Part shown: positions 1-12,900 of the stretch, one piece after another
Position numbering within the stretch: position 1 is the first letter of the stretch
How the letters are laid out: the number at the start of each line of letters is the position of its first letter
Source: Asterias rubens
Lineage: Eukaryota; Echinodermata; Asteroidea; Forcipulatida; Asteriidae
DNA length: 64,000 nucleotides
Direction of reading: 5' to 3'
NCBI RefSeq assembly: GCF_902459465.1
Contig: NC_047073.1
Span: 9,735,036-9,799,035, forward strand
The notes under the pieces: generated by a model
The model's database searches: none
The model's input: the letters and a program-made list of their open reading frames with translations, nothing else
What the model was told of the DNA's origin: nothing
Position numbers and translations under genes: made by a program

Positions 1-23
1 TGTGTTCTGTGTAAAAATCCCCG

Positions 24-46
24 CCCCCCCCCCCCCCCCCCCCCCC
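24..46. repeat. Poly-C run
   Basis: A run of 23 C. Comparable C or G runs occur near 31622, 34872, 38451, 51249, 54595 and 60740. Their lengths are prone to sequencing error. Confidence 0.9.
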
Positions 47-608
47 GAGGCAAAAGGCGGAGCATGCATCGCCGCGCTGCTGCACCGCACCAAAAAGGGT
101 CACGATCATCGAGTAATACATTGACAGTTACAGGATACAGAGGTCATCATGTGAGATAAAGTTACAAGAATGAGTCCCGAAATGCCCCTGACAAATCTAG
201 TTATGAATATAAACACAAATAAAATTGCTTGACTTGTACGAAATCATATGTTCACTGAGTCACCACAGGTTTACTCTAAACCAACAGGGAGACTGGCGCG
301 CCTGTTGCCATCTTGGCGTTTGTATCCCCTAGGAAGGTTGTCGAGTTCCCTTGACGAGAAGGTCCAAACAAAAAGAATAAATAAATATATAAAAAATAAA
401 AATAACAAAATTGTATGACAAAGTGCTAAACCCCACTATAACTAAACCCATAGAATACAGTGCATTGCCATAATGGGAATGGTTCACCATCATTGGCTCT
501 TTAACTTTTACACAGTCTGCTCAATTTGATATGAGGCTACCAGGGGGCCCGTCGAGTTATTCTCTCTCCAAAATAAAACTATCCCGTCTTAATTACAGCT
601 TCCGACTT
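47..608. other. Upstream flank of WDR70, no gene seen
   Basis: No open frame with recognisable similarity. It is mostly AT-rich sequence with a short A-rich tract near 370-410. It may include part of the WDR70 promoter, but no clear core promoter element was found. Confidence 0.5.
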
Positions 609-748
609 TTAGGCCGTGTCCGAAACGACGACTTCGGCTACAGCTACGTCTAGATCAGCGCGTCTTCCAGTGTTGAAGAATAGGCAGACGCGCGCGATCT
701 AGCCGTAGCTAGCTGTAGCCAAAGTCGCCGTTTCGGACACGGCCTCAA
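609..748. repeat. Short foldback element upstream of WDR70
   Basis: Inverted arms begin AGGCCGTGTCCGAAACG and end with its complement. The inner arms, around GGCTACAGCTA and its complement, also pair. Total length is about 140 bp. It looks like a small foldback MITE lying about 100 bp before the WDR70 start codon. Confidence 0.7.
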
Positions 749-838
749 TCTTGTCCCTCCGCCCCCTATCGGCAAATTATTGGGGGTTAATGTTAAATAG
801 CGCCACCACTTGTTCGAAGTTTTCAAGTTTACAGTCTC

Positions 839-904
839 ATGTGTGAAAATGGTAGATTCAGACGACGACGACTTGGCAGAAATGCGAAAACTTCGCGAAC
901 GTAA
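839..904 (+). promoter_or_regulatory. Upstream ATG overlapping the WDR70 start
   Basis: An ATG at 839-841 lies 10 nt before the WDR70 start in another frame and overlaps the coding start. If transcription begins upstream of 839 it could reduce initiation at the main ATG. In genomic DNA the frame closes at the TAA at 902-904; in spliced mRNA it would read on into exon 2. The transcription start is unknown. Confidence 0.3.
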
Positions 905-3900
905 GATATAAATAGGTCTTATTTGTTGAATTAACAACCTGATGTGATGCTTGTGGTTACGTGTGAATTGTTTTAAGTGTTGATTTGTCATTGTGAAAAC
1001 GTGGGTTCATTCATAATGCATTTTGTATGCAGCCAGATTGTACACAGTTTTGTATTGTATTAATTTTGTACTTGGACGCTAGATTCTTTTTTTTTCAAAA
1101 TTTCGAAAAAAGGAATCTAGCGCCCCAGTCACTGGGTCTAATCCCTATCTATGTGCATAACTTAGTTTATACATGGATGGAGGTAGATAAGAAAGAGCAA
1201 GGACCAAACGACCAGGTTCATCCATGGCTCTGTTTATTGCTCTCTAGTCTTGTATTTTTGTATTGTTATTTATTGATGTAAATTAATGTAATGTATCCTG
1301 ACTATTCAAAGCTCAGCTGCTGTGCAAGCTTCCAACCAAAATTTGATATTGTTGCCATTTATTTTAAAAATTTAAATTAAAGTCTAACAATACATGTCTA
1401 AAGAGCGATTATCACACATACATTCCCTTGCCTTGCTTGTTGATCATTTGGAACACTATTATTGAACAAACAAAACGGCTTAACTTCCCTTAACCACTTG
1501 ACTCTTTTAAGGGAAAAATTGCTTGGTGCCGAGTTTGTTAGTAAAAAATCGGTTGGTGCCGAGTTTGTATGGTACATGTTGACATTCTTGGTGCCCAGTG
1601 GGTGCCGAGTTTGCAAGATGCCGAGCTTGCGAGGTGCCTACATGTCAGGTACTTCTAGAAACTATAAGGCTCCCCTGCTGTGAGCCTTTAATACGTAACT
1701 CAACAAAAGGGAAATACAAGCATTATGAATGTATATCGAGTAGAATGGGGAAAGCTTTAGGTGTACAGTACACATGAAACTTCAGTTCTGGCTGGCTAAC
1801 GGTCGCAAAACTTTCACCGATGAACGCTAATTTGAAAAACATATATAGCGTTAAAAAGACCCTAAATATGAGACCCCTATATAAGGCTCACAGGGGAGCC
1901 TTATAGTTTCTAGGAGTACATGTCAGGTATTCAGCCACACAGTCAACTCAAAACATAAACATAGGATAGCGATAAAAAATATACAGATATAAGGAGAGAA
2001 GTATTATACACCGAAATTATGCCTTAGAGCACCTTGCAAACTCTGCACCTTGCTTGCAAACTGGGCACCCACTCTGCACCAACAAGTCACAGATTGTATG
2101 TGAGAAATGGCATTTTGGCTGGTGTAACAACAACATTATTGTAGTACCAGAATATTGTTACCACCAGCCTAAATGCCATTTCTCACATACAATCTGTGAC
2201 ATGTGACTTCAATCTAGTTTTTGCATAAAACTATTGAGCAATATTTTCATGAAAATGTAATCTGTTGTAAAAAATAAAATGAAAATTGTTTTGAACCCTG
2301 GTATGACGCTTAATGCTTGTCTCCTAATGCGTGTTGTTGTTTAGGTGCGAGGGAGCGAGTTAACATACAGGAAGACCTGGATGATAACAGTGCAGCAGAT
2401 GCCGCTCAGAAACAAAATGACGACATGGCCAAAATGATGGGCTTCTCTGGATTTGGTAAGCTTAAATTCTTTGACGGTGTTGAATTTTGTAAAATTTCTT
2501 TATGAAGATTTCCAGTGTTATGGCAATGGTATTCAGATCCAGCTATAGACGATGTGACCTGTGACATCACATCTTTACAAAAGAGCCACCAAGCCTGGAC
2601 TTCCTGCAGGCACTATTTGTACACAGCTCATAGGAAGAATACTGTACATCAAATTTTATATTTTATGGAGATTGCACTGTCCAATTCTTACCAACTTTTG
2701 ATCTGATGAAAGGGACACATCTCAAAACTTATCGGGCTTTTACTTTCATAACTCTTGGATTTATGTGGAAACTATGACACAAAATGTAAACTTTTCAATA
2801 TGACCCGTGCAGTATCTTGCCTGCCAGACGAGCCAAAGAATGTACAAGGTCAAACTTATTGTAAACAAAGTTCACATGGTCTTTAGAATTGGCTCAACTA
2901 TAGAATTGGCCCAACTATGGAATTGGCCCAACTGGAGAATTGTCCCAACTATAGAATTGGCCCAACTATAGTGAGGAGTGGCTCAATTCTGGCCCTTCTT
3001 GAAACCACAGCTTGGGCTTTTGCTCACACTCCGTCAGTTATTTAGAAACTGTGCACTTCACATACAGGGCTTCAATCAGGCGAAGGGAACCAAAGTCTAA
3101 GCCCATGATGTGGTTTTGAAATGGGCCTCTTTTAAAGCCATTGGACACTTTCGGTAAACAGAATGGTCCAAAGGCCCACACTTCGTTTATTACAATTTAT
3201 ATGTAAAATAACAAACCTGTGAAAGTTTAGGCTTAATCGGTCATCGGTGTCTGGAGAAAATAACGGGAAAACACACCCTTGTGTCCGCACAGTTCGCCGT
3301 GTCATGACATGTGTTTAAAATAAATCCGTAATTTTTTATATATCGAGAATTGATATTGTTTTACTGTATTCTCAAAAAGTAAAGCATTTCATGGAATTAT
3401 ATTTCCAGAGAAGTCTTTCACCATTACCTTCTGTAAACCCTGTAGTTATTTTAAATCCATGAAATTTTAACTTTGTTTCTGTTTCGAAAGTGTCCAATGG
3501 CTTTAAAGGAACATAACATAACTGGTTTTTGTTTAGCAAAACATTTGCTGGCAAAGTAAGCACTTTTAGGTAATCCACCATTAATACAAACTGACAAACC
3601 TGTAGAAGTTTGAGATCGATCGGCCACCTGGGTCACGAGAAAATAGTGAAAAACCGATTAAACATTTTGCATGACATCGATTAAAAAACAGGGATAAAAC
3701 GCTCACTGAGCGATAAACTCAAAAACAAGAAATTAGTTTTATTTATTTCTCATCAAATATGACATTTCAGACAGACATTTTGCAAGGGATGTTTTCTACT
3801 ATCATCATTAGACCAAGTACAAGTTTTATGTATATCTGTGATCTTAGACAAGTTTTTTTCTTGCCAATTCTGTGCGGTTATATCTGGGCCGAATCAATAG

Positions 3901-6900
3901 TTTGGCATAAACAATGAGCATTTGGGTGTAGCCATATACAATGTCTACTCTACTGTCAATGTTTCATTTTGGCTTAATTCTTTGTTTGATCCCCAGGTAA
4001 GAAAGCCAGGACGTTTGATGTAAGTGCCATGTTTGAGCAGACCCGGCGCACTGCACAGCAGATTACAGCAAGTAAACCAAGTAAACCTTCTGCGGGTCCA
4101 GAAAGGCCAAAACCAACAGAAAAACCAAAACCAACGGACAAACAGAGGGGTAAAGATGGAAGCGACGAGAGCGAATCTGAGGATTCTAGTGACAGCGATG
4201 AAATAGGTAGGTCCTTCCTCAGGAATACCAGAAACACCTGAGAGGATCTCTGAAAGGGATACTTTCTTAGTAACTTATTCCGAACAGTTGTTCTGAATAT
4301 TCTCAGCTACTTATTCAGAACAGTTACTCTGAATATTCCTAGTTACTTATTGAGCACAGTTATTCTGAACATTCTCAAGCCCTGTTCATACAACCTGCGA
4401 ATGTGAGATCCTGGCCTAAATTATGAGAGATTGCCTAACAAGTGCGAGAGCAACACTTAACTGGTTTGGGCTATCGACCAAAACCAACTGCCACCTACAT
4501 GTACATGTACATGTACTCCTTGGGCTGAAACGGGGTTACCTTCTCCACATTCCATAAAATGTAGGCATGGGTTTCATCCACTTGGAGCCTGGCTGGTAGA
4601 ACAGAATAATAATATAGCGCTTTTCACACCCGGAGGGCGTCCCAAAGCGCTTCACATTATTACCCCTGGTCACTGGGCCTTAATTCACTCCTTAAACCAT
4701 CTCAACTCCCTGGTGGGGAGTATGCAGCCTGTGCAACATTAATATGCGCTACTCGGCTAAATCAATCACAAGAACCATCTCTGCCCTCACAGGTACCCAT
4801 TTACCCCTGGGTGGAGAGAAGCAATTATAGTTAAGTGTCTTGCTCAGGGACACAAGTGTCATGACCGGGATTCGAACCCACACTCTGCTGAACAGAAGCA
4901 TCAGAGCTTGAATTCGGTGCTCTTATCCGCTCGGCCACGACACCCCACGACACCCCAAGAATGCACTTCCTTCCCAACTTTTTACAAAGCAATTATTGTG
5001 AAGTGCTTTGCTTAAGGACACAACTGTCATGACTGGGATTCGAACCCACACTCTGCTGCTGGCAACACTAGAGCTTGGGTCCAGTGAACTAGACCGCATG
5101 GCCATGACAAGACACAAGGCATGATGGTGTATAGCGAGTCATTGTCACAAAAACCAACTCAAGTCCTGGCTATTAATGCGACCTAGAAGTATGACTCAAT
5201 GAGACAACACAGTTTTAACAGTTTTCTTTTACTTGGAACAGGTCCACCTCTGCCGCCCGGATTCTCAGCTCCAGCTGCCTCCTCATCATCTAATTCCTCC
5301 TCTAAGACCAAGCAGCAACCTAGTCAGGATACAGGTGACAGTGACAGTGACAGTGACGATGACGATGATAGCGGGGATGACGGTCAGGAGGATGAGGTAA
5401 AACACAGCGTTTTCCCTTATAGGCCAAACATAATTTTTGTCTCAGGAGACAAAAATTATTTGAGCATGTACAATGTTTTTACCGGTACTGGTATTTAAAT
5501 ACCAATACTGGTAAATACGTTACTGTAGGCCTACATGCTAAAATAGTTTTTGTGACATTTGTTTACTCATTTCTTAAAAACTACAGCACCTAAGCAAGTA
5601 CTATTTTAAGGGAAGCTTTATACCATCATTGTCTTCAAACTGTGCACATTTATTGTAAATCTGTTGACATTGTGTTTTGTGTCCTACAAAAAGTACCCAA
5701 ACCCTCAAAGGAACACGTTGCCTTGGATCGGTCAAGTTGGTCTTTGAAAAGCGTTTGTAACCGTTTGTTATAAAATGCACATGGTTATAAAATGCACAAT
5801 GATCCACACACATTTGCCTCGAAATTGCGTGGTTTTCCTTTTACTTTGCGAACTAAAACAGTCGGTTATTTATGGGAGTCAAAAAATTGACTCCCATAAA
5901 TGGCCGACCGTGTTTGTCGACGAGGTAAAAGGAAAACCACGCAATTTCGAGTGATACTTGTGTGGGTCATTATATTCTACTTTTAAAATATCTTTCTAAT
6001 CATATATGCATTTTATAACAAACGGTTACAAACGCTTTTCAAAGACCAACTCGACCGATCCAAGGCAGCATGTTCCTTTAAAGCCATTAAAATACACTTT
6101 CGGAACAGAAAAAAAAAAAAAAAATGTTCACAGATTTACAAATAATTTACAGGGTTTACAGAAGGTAATGGTGAAAGACTTTTCTTGAAATATTATTCCA
6201 TGAAATGCTTTACCTTTTGAGAAAACATTAAAACAATTATCACTTCTCGATAGCGAGAATTCTGGATTTATTTTAAACAAATGTGATGACACGGCGAAAC
6301 GTGCAGAAACAAGGGTGGGTTTTCCCGTTACTTTCTCCCGACTCCAATGACCGATTGAGCCTAAATTTTTTATATTTTTATTGCCTGTTTCAGTACTCGC
6401 AATTTCTTTGCATAGTTCGCAAAGAGCAATTGCAATGAAACTTTCAGGGATTGAAGGTTATGGTGCAATAATGATCCTAAAGCAAGGATGTCATGATGAC
6501 GTCATCACTGGTCACGTGACGTCATCTTAAAGGTGTTTTATGTTAAATGTTTGAAAATCTAAATCAAATCAGCCAAAATAGACCGTAGGTTTTCTGTTTG
6601 CGGGATAGGGTAGGGATAAATTTGGTCTTCATTTTGTTTCGTGTGCGTGACCTCACACGACCTCTACTTCCGGTCGTAACCGGAAGTGCCCTTTAATTCA
6701 AAAGTGGCAAAAGTTATGAAGTTGCTTTCCAAGGACGTAAGTGTCTAGCAAGGGTGGGCAGTTCAAAAAAAATATTGATGACGTCACAAATTGCAACAGC
6801 GCCCTCTAGCGGCAGGTTGAAAACTCTTCAAAATGGACTTTTTGAAGATGTCTGTGGTGAAGTTTTTTGTAATAACTTCAAATTTCATACACACGTTAAC

Positions 6901-9900
6901 TGTCAGGCAGGCATCATATTTGTGAAGTTTCAGACCAATGGCGTCGTGAGGGGGTCACGTGACGTGGCCTTAAAGGTGCACTATTTGAACTAATATAACT
7001 CCCGAAGTAACAATGCGATCATGTTGAAACTTAGTAGGTTGTTACATATTGGTAAGTTCTTGTGAGTTGTGAAATGACGTCTTGATGACGTCATCATGTG
7101 ATTTGTTATGATTTATTTTTTATTTTGGCACCTTTAAGTCATCAATTCCTAACTGAACATGGTTTAATCTGAATTATTATTTTTATTTATGCCAGATTGA
7201 GCAAATTGCTTTGAATACACAACAAATTTCAAACTCAGTTGAGAATATTGAAATTTCATTGACGAAACAGGTATGCATTTGTGCACAAATGCAATCATGT
7301 CTAGTTTTATATAAAAGTTGTGATACACGAAGTGTGGGCCTTTGGACACCACTGTTTACCGAAAATGTCCAATGGCATTAAACACTGGTCCGCTGGCCAA
7401 ATCACCTGGTTAAAACACCTGAGGACCAGTTAAACCCTGCTAAATATGTAGTTCACAGCCTGTGTTGCAAAATATGTAGCGCACCAAGCTAAAATCAATC
7501 ACAAGACCCATCTCTGTCCTCACAGGTACCCGTTTACCCCCTGTTTAAGTGCAGCAATTATTGTAAAGTGTGCCGCTCTAGGACACACGCGTCATACCGA
7601 GGCTTGAACCCTAACTCTGCTTATCAGAAGCACCAGAACTTGAGTTCGGTGCTCTTATCCACTCGGCCATGACACCCTTTAACACTGGTCCGCTGGCCAA
7701 ATCACCTGGTTAAAACACCCGAGGACCAGTCAAACCCTGCTAAATATGTAGTTCACAGCCTGTGCTGCCAAATATATAGCGCACCAAGCTAAATCAATCA
7801 CAAGAACCATCTCTGCCCTCGTAAGTACCCATTTACCCCTTGTCGAAGTGAAGCAATTATAGTTAAGTGTCTTGCTCTAGGACATGTGTCAAAACCAGGA
7901 CTCGAACCCTAAACTCTGCTTAAATACAACACGCCACTAAAACAAAGGATCTATTCTATTTCCATACAGAGTCTACCCAACAGAATACCAGCCTCTCATG
8001 AGATTGTGTTAAATCATGGAGTCAAAACAGTGAGTAATTGTTGTTTCTTGTAACTTTATGATTGAGTAATGAAATTTAGTCTAAAAACAGGGGCTGATTT
8101 TCACAAAGAGCTAAGATTGATCTTAACTGCAAATCAATCGTAGTTGCAAAGTAAAGTTGGAAGTCACAATACAAATCACTATGGTAATACTGACAATTTG
8201 TCTTGCAATGAATTTTTATTGCTGAGTGAAACCAGGAAAAGACAGGTTTCTTAGTAAGCATCAGAATTTGCAGAACTATGTCCGAAATTTGCCATGGTAT
8301 GCTCGAATCTGGGAGCACTCAGACTGAGAAACGATCCTGCACGAAATGATTCTCAGATTGTGTTTGCCTATGTGGATTATTCTTCTTGCATGGACATAAC
8401 CGCTTCAGATTTTTAGCAATTTCTCAAAAACATTACCCCCTTTTGAAATGAATTTTGTACAATTTAGTTTTATTGCACATTTACATAAGATTTAAACAAT
8501 TGACTGGTTCCCAAAACCAAGGTATACTTTGCCTTCAACGTATTTATATGTTAGCAAAACTTTGTAGGTAATGAGTAAAAAACAATGCTTTTATTAATTG
8601 TTCACCAAACCTTCTTTTGTTTTAGGTTTCAGCGATGAGTTTAGATCCCTCTGGCTCTCGTTTAGTAACTGGGGGCGTTGACTATGACATGAAGATGTGG
8701 GATTTTGCTGCTATGGACGCATCGTTACACTCCTTCCGCTCGTTGCAGCCCTGTGAAAGGTATTGTTCTGTTGGTTAGGTGTTTGATAGATGGTTCGGTG
8801 ATATTTGTGACATTTTTTAGTGGGCTTGTGGATGGCCTGTTGGGGTTAAAGAGACACTTTGCCTTCGGATTGGTGCTCTAGGCTGTCAAAGTATTTGTTT
8901 TGAAATGAATATTGTATAGAAAGGTGTTTTAAAATTAGAATTTAAAGATCCACACAAATATCTCTCAACAGTTTTAGGTATTCATTTCTTGAACTAACAC
9001 GGTCCATAACTAAACTTTGTTGACTCAAAAATTTGACTTGTCAGGGTTCAAAATTTACAATGGACTGCATGCCCTGAGGGCATGGTTTTTAACATTGGGC
9101 CAGTAAACTTATGACTGGAAAAGTCTAGCATCCTTTAATTTATTAATAATGATAATACCTCACCTCATCTGTAAAGGGAAGGTACACGTTTGGTAATTAC
9201 TCAAAACAAATATTAACTTAAAATCTGACTTGGTAACAAGCATTGGAGAGCTGTTGATGGTATAAAACATTGTGGGAAACGACTCCATCTGAAGTAACGT
9301 AGTTTTTGAGAAAGAGGTAATTTCTCACTAAAATAATAAAAGACTTCTAGCCAGAAGTCTTTTATTCTTATCTGAAAGCACAGCATTTCGTCCAACAAGG
9401 GTTGTTTTTTCTTTCATCATTTTCTCGCAACTTTGATGACCAATTGAGCCCAAATTTTCACAGGCTTGTTATTTTATGGTTATGATGGGATACACCAAGT
9501 GAGAAGACTGGTCTTTGACAATTACCAAATGTGTACCTTCCCTTTAATAAAAAGCAACTATGTGGACTCTGATCAATACTTTTCATGTCCTCCTACTGCT
9601 TGTTCAAATAAAAACTGTTTAATTGTAACACCTAATTTTAGGCCTACAATGTTAGTATCTCTCAATTATTTACAATGTATATACAAATTTTTTTTTTAAC
9701 ATGTAATGTTTAAAGTATTACATAACATTGATGTCAATTGTTATTTTACAATTTCTGCTTTGCTGGTTTTCTTTTTGCATAATAGCATTACACATTATTT
9801 GAATTGAGTTTGAATAATTATTTGGTGTAATTTGTAGGTCATTGTAGTTCCTAGGGTGACAGAGCTTTCTCTGTCCCAGCTCCCCCGAGTGTGGAACTTA

Positions 9901-12900
9901 ATTCCCAATCACATATACCCGCTACGTGAAAATGAGTCAGATGTCGCCCAATGCATTATTAAGTAATGGACAGTTAAATTTTGGACCAAAAAAAAAGATT
10001 TTTTTTTTTTTACTTTTTAAGATCTATATTTGCATCATGGTTAATCTTTAGAACACTTTCTTTTAGGCAATAAAGCTATGAATACAACAATTTTATGATC
10101 ATACTTATGTCTAATTTGTATCCTTTTGCACGAAATGGTAGTTTAAAACATCACTTTACTTGTAATTCGTTTTTCAGAAAAAAAATGATTTATTGGCTAA
10201 TTTCAAACGGAAGTAACTCAGCAACGCGATACACCCCAACGCTACGACATATACCAAATTACTGCTGTTGGTGTGTTCTTTCCAGCCATGCATATAACTC
10301 AATCCTTGAAATTGTCAACATCTGACTCATTTTCACGTAGCCGGTCACATTTAGACTTCTCCATCACTCCAGACTTTTAAACACATCTAGTGCAAATTGC
10401 TTATTGTCAGAGTCATGTGTAAATGCTTATCCTGTGTTTTCATTGTTGAATCATACGATTGCATCTTGTTTGCTGCTATGTTCATTTCTTGTTGCTTTTG
10501 TTTTCATAATCTATTTTGCTCTGTATGTGCCATGAGTGTTTTTTTTCGTTCTCTTTCAGATATGTGCGCCTTAAAAACGTTTTATATTTGTTGATTTCAG
10601 CCACCAGATAAAGACACTTCAGTACAGCATTACCGGTGACTGCATCTTAGTAGCAGCGGCCAAAGCTCAAGCTAAGGTCATCGATCGAGATGGCTTTGAG
10701 GTCATGGAATGTGCCATGGGAGATCAGTACATCGTTGATATGGCTAGGACCAAGGTACACCAATCAAAGACCTGGGTACAATTTCATAGAGCTGCTTCAT
10801 TGGCTGATTTTGTGCTTACTGTGTAACTTTCATTTTATAACGCTGCTAAGCATAATGATAGACGTTTGAATGTAAATTCATAACGAGCAGGCAAGATGGT
10901 CACCTAATTTTCTTGCTAACCTGTGAAATATGCTAATGCGTTTAGCACAAAAAATGTGCTTACTAGTAAGCAGGTCTATGAAAATCGGCCCTGTATTAAG
11001 CACAGTTTGCCTTTTCGGGTTTCTTAGAAGCAGAAAAGCAGGTTGAACGTTTTTAGGTTTATGTGGCGTGTCATGGCCGAGCGGTGAAGAGCACCGGGTT
11101 CAAGCTGTGGTGTTTGATCAGCAGAGTGTGGGTTCGAATCGCGGCTGTGACACTTTTTCAAGAAATACCTACATGTGCCTACATGTTTGTTGACCTCGCC
11201 AATTATTCTCTTTGTTATCCCGTTGGTTTTCTTAGTGATGTCCCTACTGGTTTCCCACACGAAAGCGAAGCAAGGACCTCCCTCTGTCAAGCTCTCTTTT
11301 GTTAACGTCTTCGGTTTCAACCGGTAGATAATTCTCCAGAAGACGATCAGAGCATACTGATCGAAACGTCGAGTTAATCCAACGGTTCTTTTCAGAACCA
11401 CCCCAACTCATTTAGAGATTGTTATTACATGGTGTTACCGCAAACTTTTCTATACGGTAGATAATTGATAATTGTTATGTTTTGTTCTTGATCAGGGCCA
11501 TGTTTCAACTCTAAACGGTGCCTGCTGGAATCCCAAAATCAAGGAAGAGTTCATCACATGCTCTAACGACGGGTAAGCAGTCACGAGCATGAAAAGTAAT
11601 ACATAACATGGGATTTGAGGCATTGCATGGTGAGGTATCAATATACAATGGTTTGCGATAACACCTTGTGTATATCTATTTGGTAGATTGTGTTCTTTTC
11701 AGAACTTGTATTGCTTTATATTCTACTGCAACGGAGTAGATTTTCTGAAACGGGGAGACTTCTCAGTTCTAAAAGAACTGTCATGCTTTTTAACTACTTT
11801 CTGGGCGGAATGTAGAAAATTGACCTGGACTACTTCTTTGGCTTTATTGGATTGAGGGGACTTCTCATTATTAAATGCGCAGTGAGTTCTTAATTGGTCT
11901 CAAAGTTTCGACTAGCTTGCTCTAGTCATCGTCGGGAGACTGTACCCTGCATTTTCTGTATTTTCCCCGAGTCCTGTGAAACTAGTGGTAAAAGGTCATG
12001 GTTTTAAATCTCACTCAAGTGTGGTTTTTTGTCACAGAACTCAGGAAAGTACCGAGTATACAGTGCTTAACACACATGGGTGTAAGGGGAAAAAGCAAAA
12101 TAAAGGCATACTTAGAATGAAATTCTCTTAAAATACCTTCTTTTTTTGTACTTGGTGTCTTGTTTTAATCTTTGAACGTGCTTTTCTGTTTAGAACTGTA
12201 AGGATATGGGACTTCAACAACCCCAAAAGACAGAAGGACGTTGTCAAGTTTCGATCGTTACAGGGACGCAAGACGGTCCCGACTTGCTGTGCGTTCAGCC
12301 GGGACGCTAAACTGATTGCAGCGCCGTGTCAAGATGGAACGCTGCAACTCTGGGATGTCAAGAAACCCTTCGTAAGTCTGAGTATAGGGTGTCATGGCTG
12401 AATGGTTTAGAGCAGCAAATCTAAGATCTGGTGGTTTAGTCATTGGGGTGTGGGTTTGAATCTTGGTCCTGACACTAGTACTAGCAAGACACTTCTCTAT
12501 GATTGCTTTTCTTGACCCAAAGGGGTATAACTGAACACCTGCTAGGGTAGAGGTTGATATTACGTTTGAAAAAACCTTCTGAGCATCACGTCAGTCCGCG
12601 GCTGTACACTCCTACTGGAGCTGAGAACAATTACAGGAATGTAATTGGCCCAATGACCAGGAAACTAACACCCTCTCCAGTGTTAAGTGCGCATACATTT
12701 TCACATACATTACACAACACATGAGACCTAGAGCAATGCATGGCTTAAGTCCAGTGCACTAGACCACTCAGCCATGACAATCCAACGCCCAATGTTTTTA
12801 CTTCTAAGCCAAGACTTTCGCAACTTCTTGTGGAGTTAAAACCCTTAGTTAGAATGAGCATTTCCTCCAATATGGAGAATTTGTTGGTATTTTTTGTCTT

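Noticed and set aside
11058..11160. tRNA gene
   Set aside because: A-box and B-box are present but the acceptor stem does not close and the sequence is one of many SINE heads.
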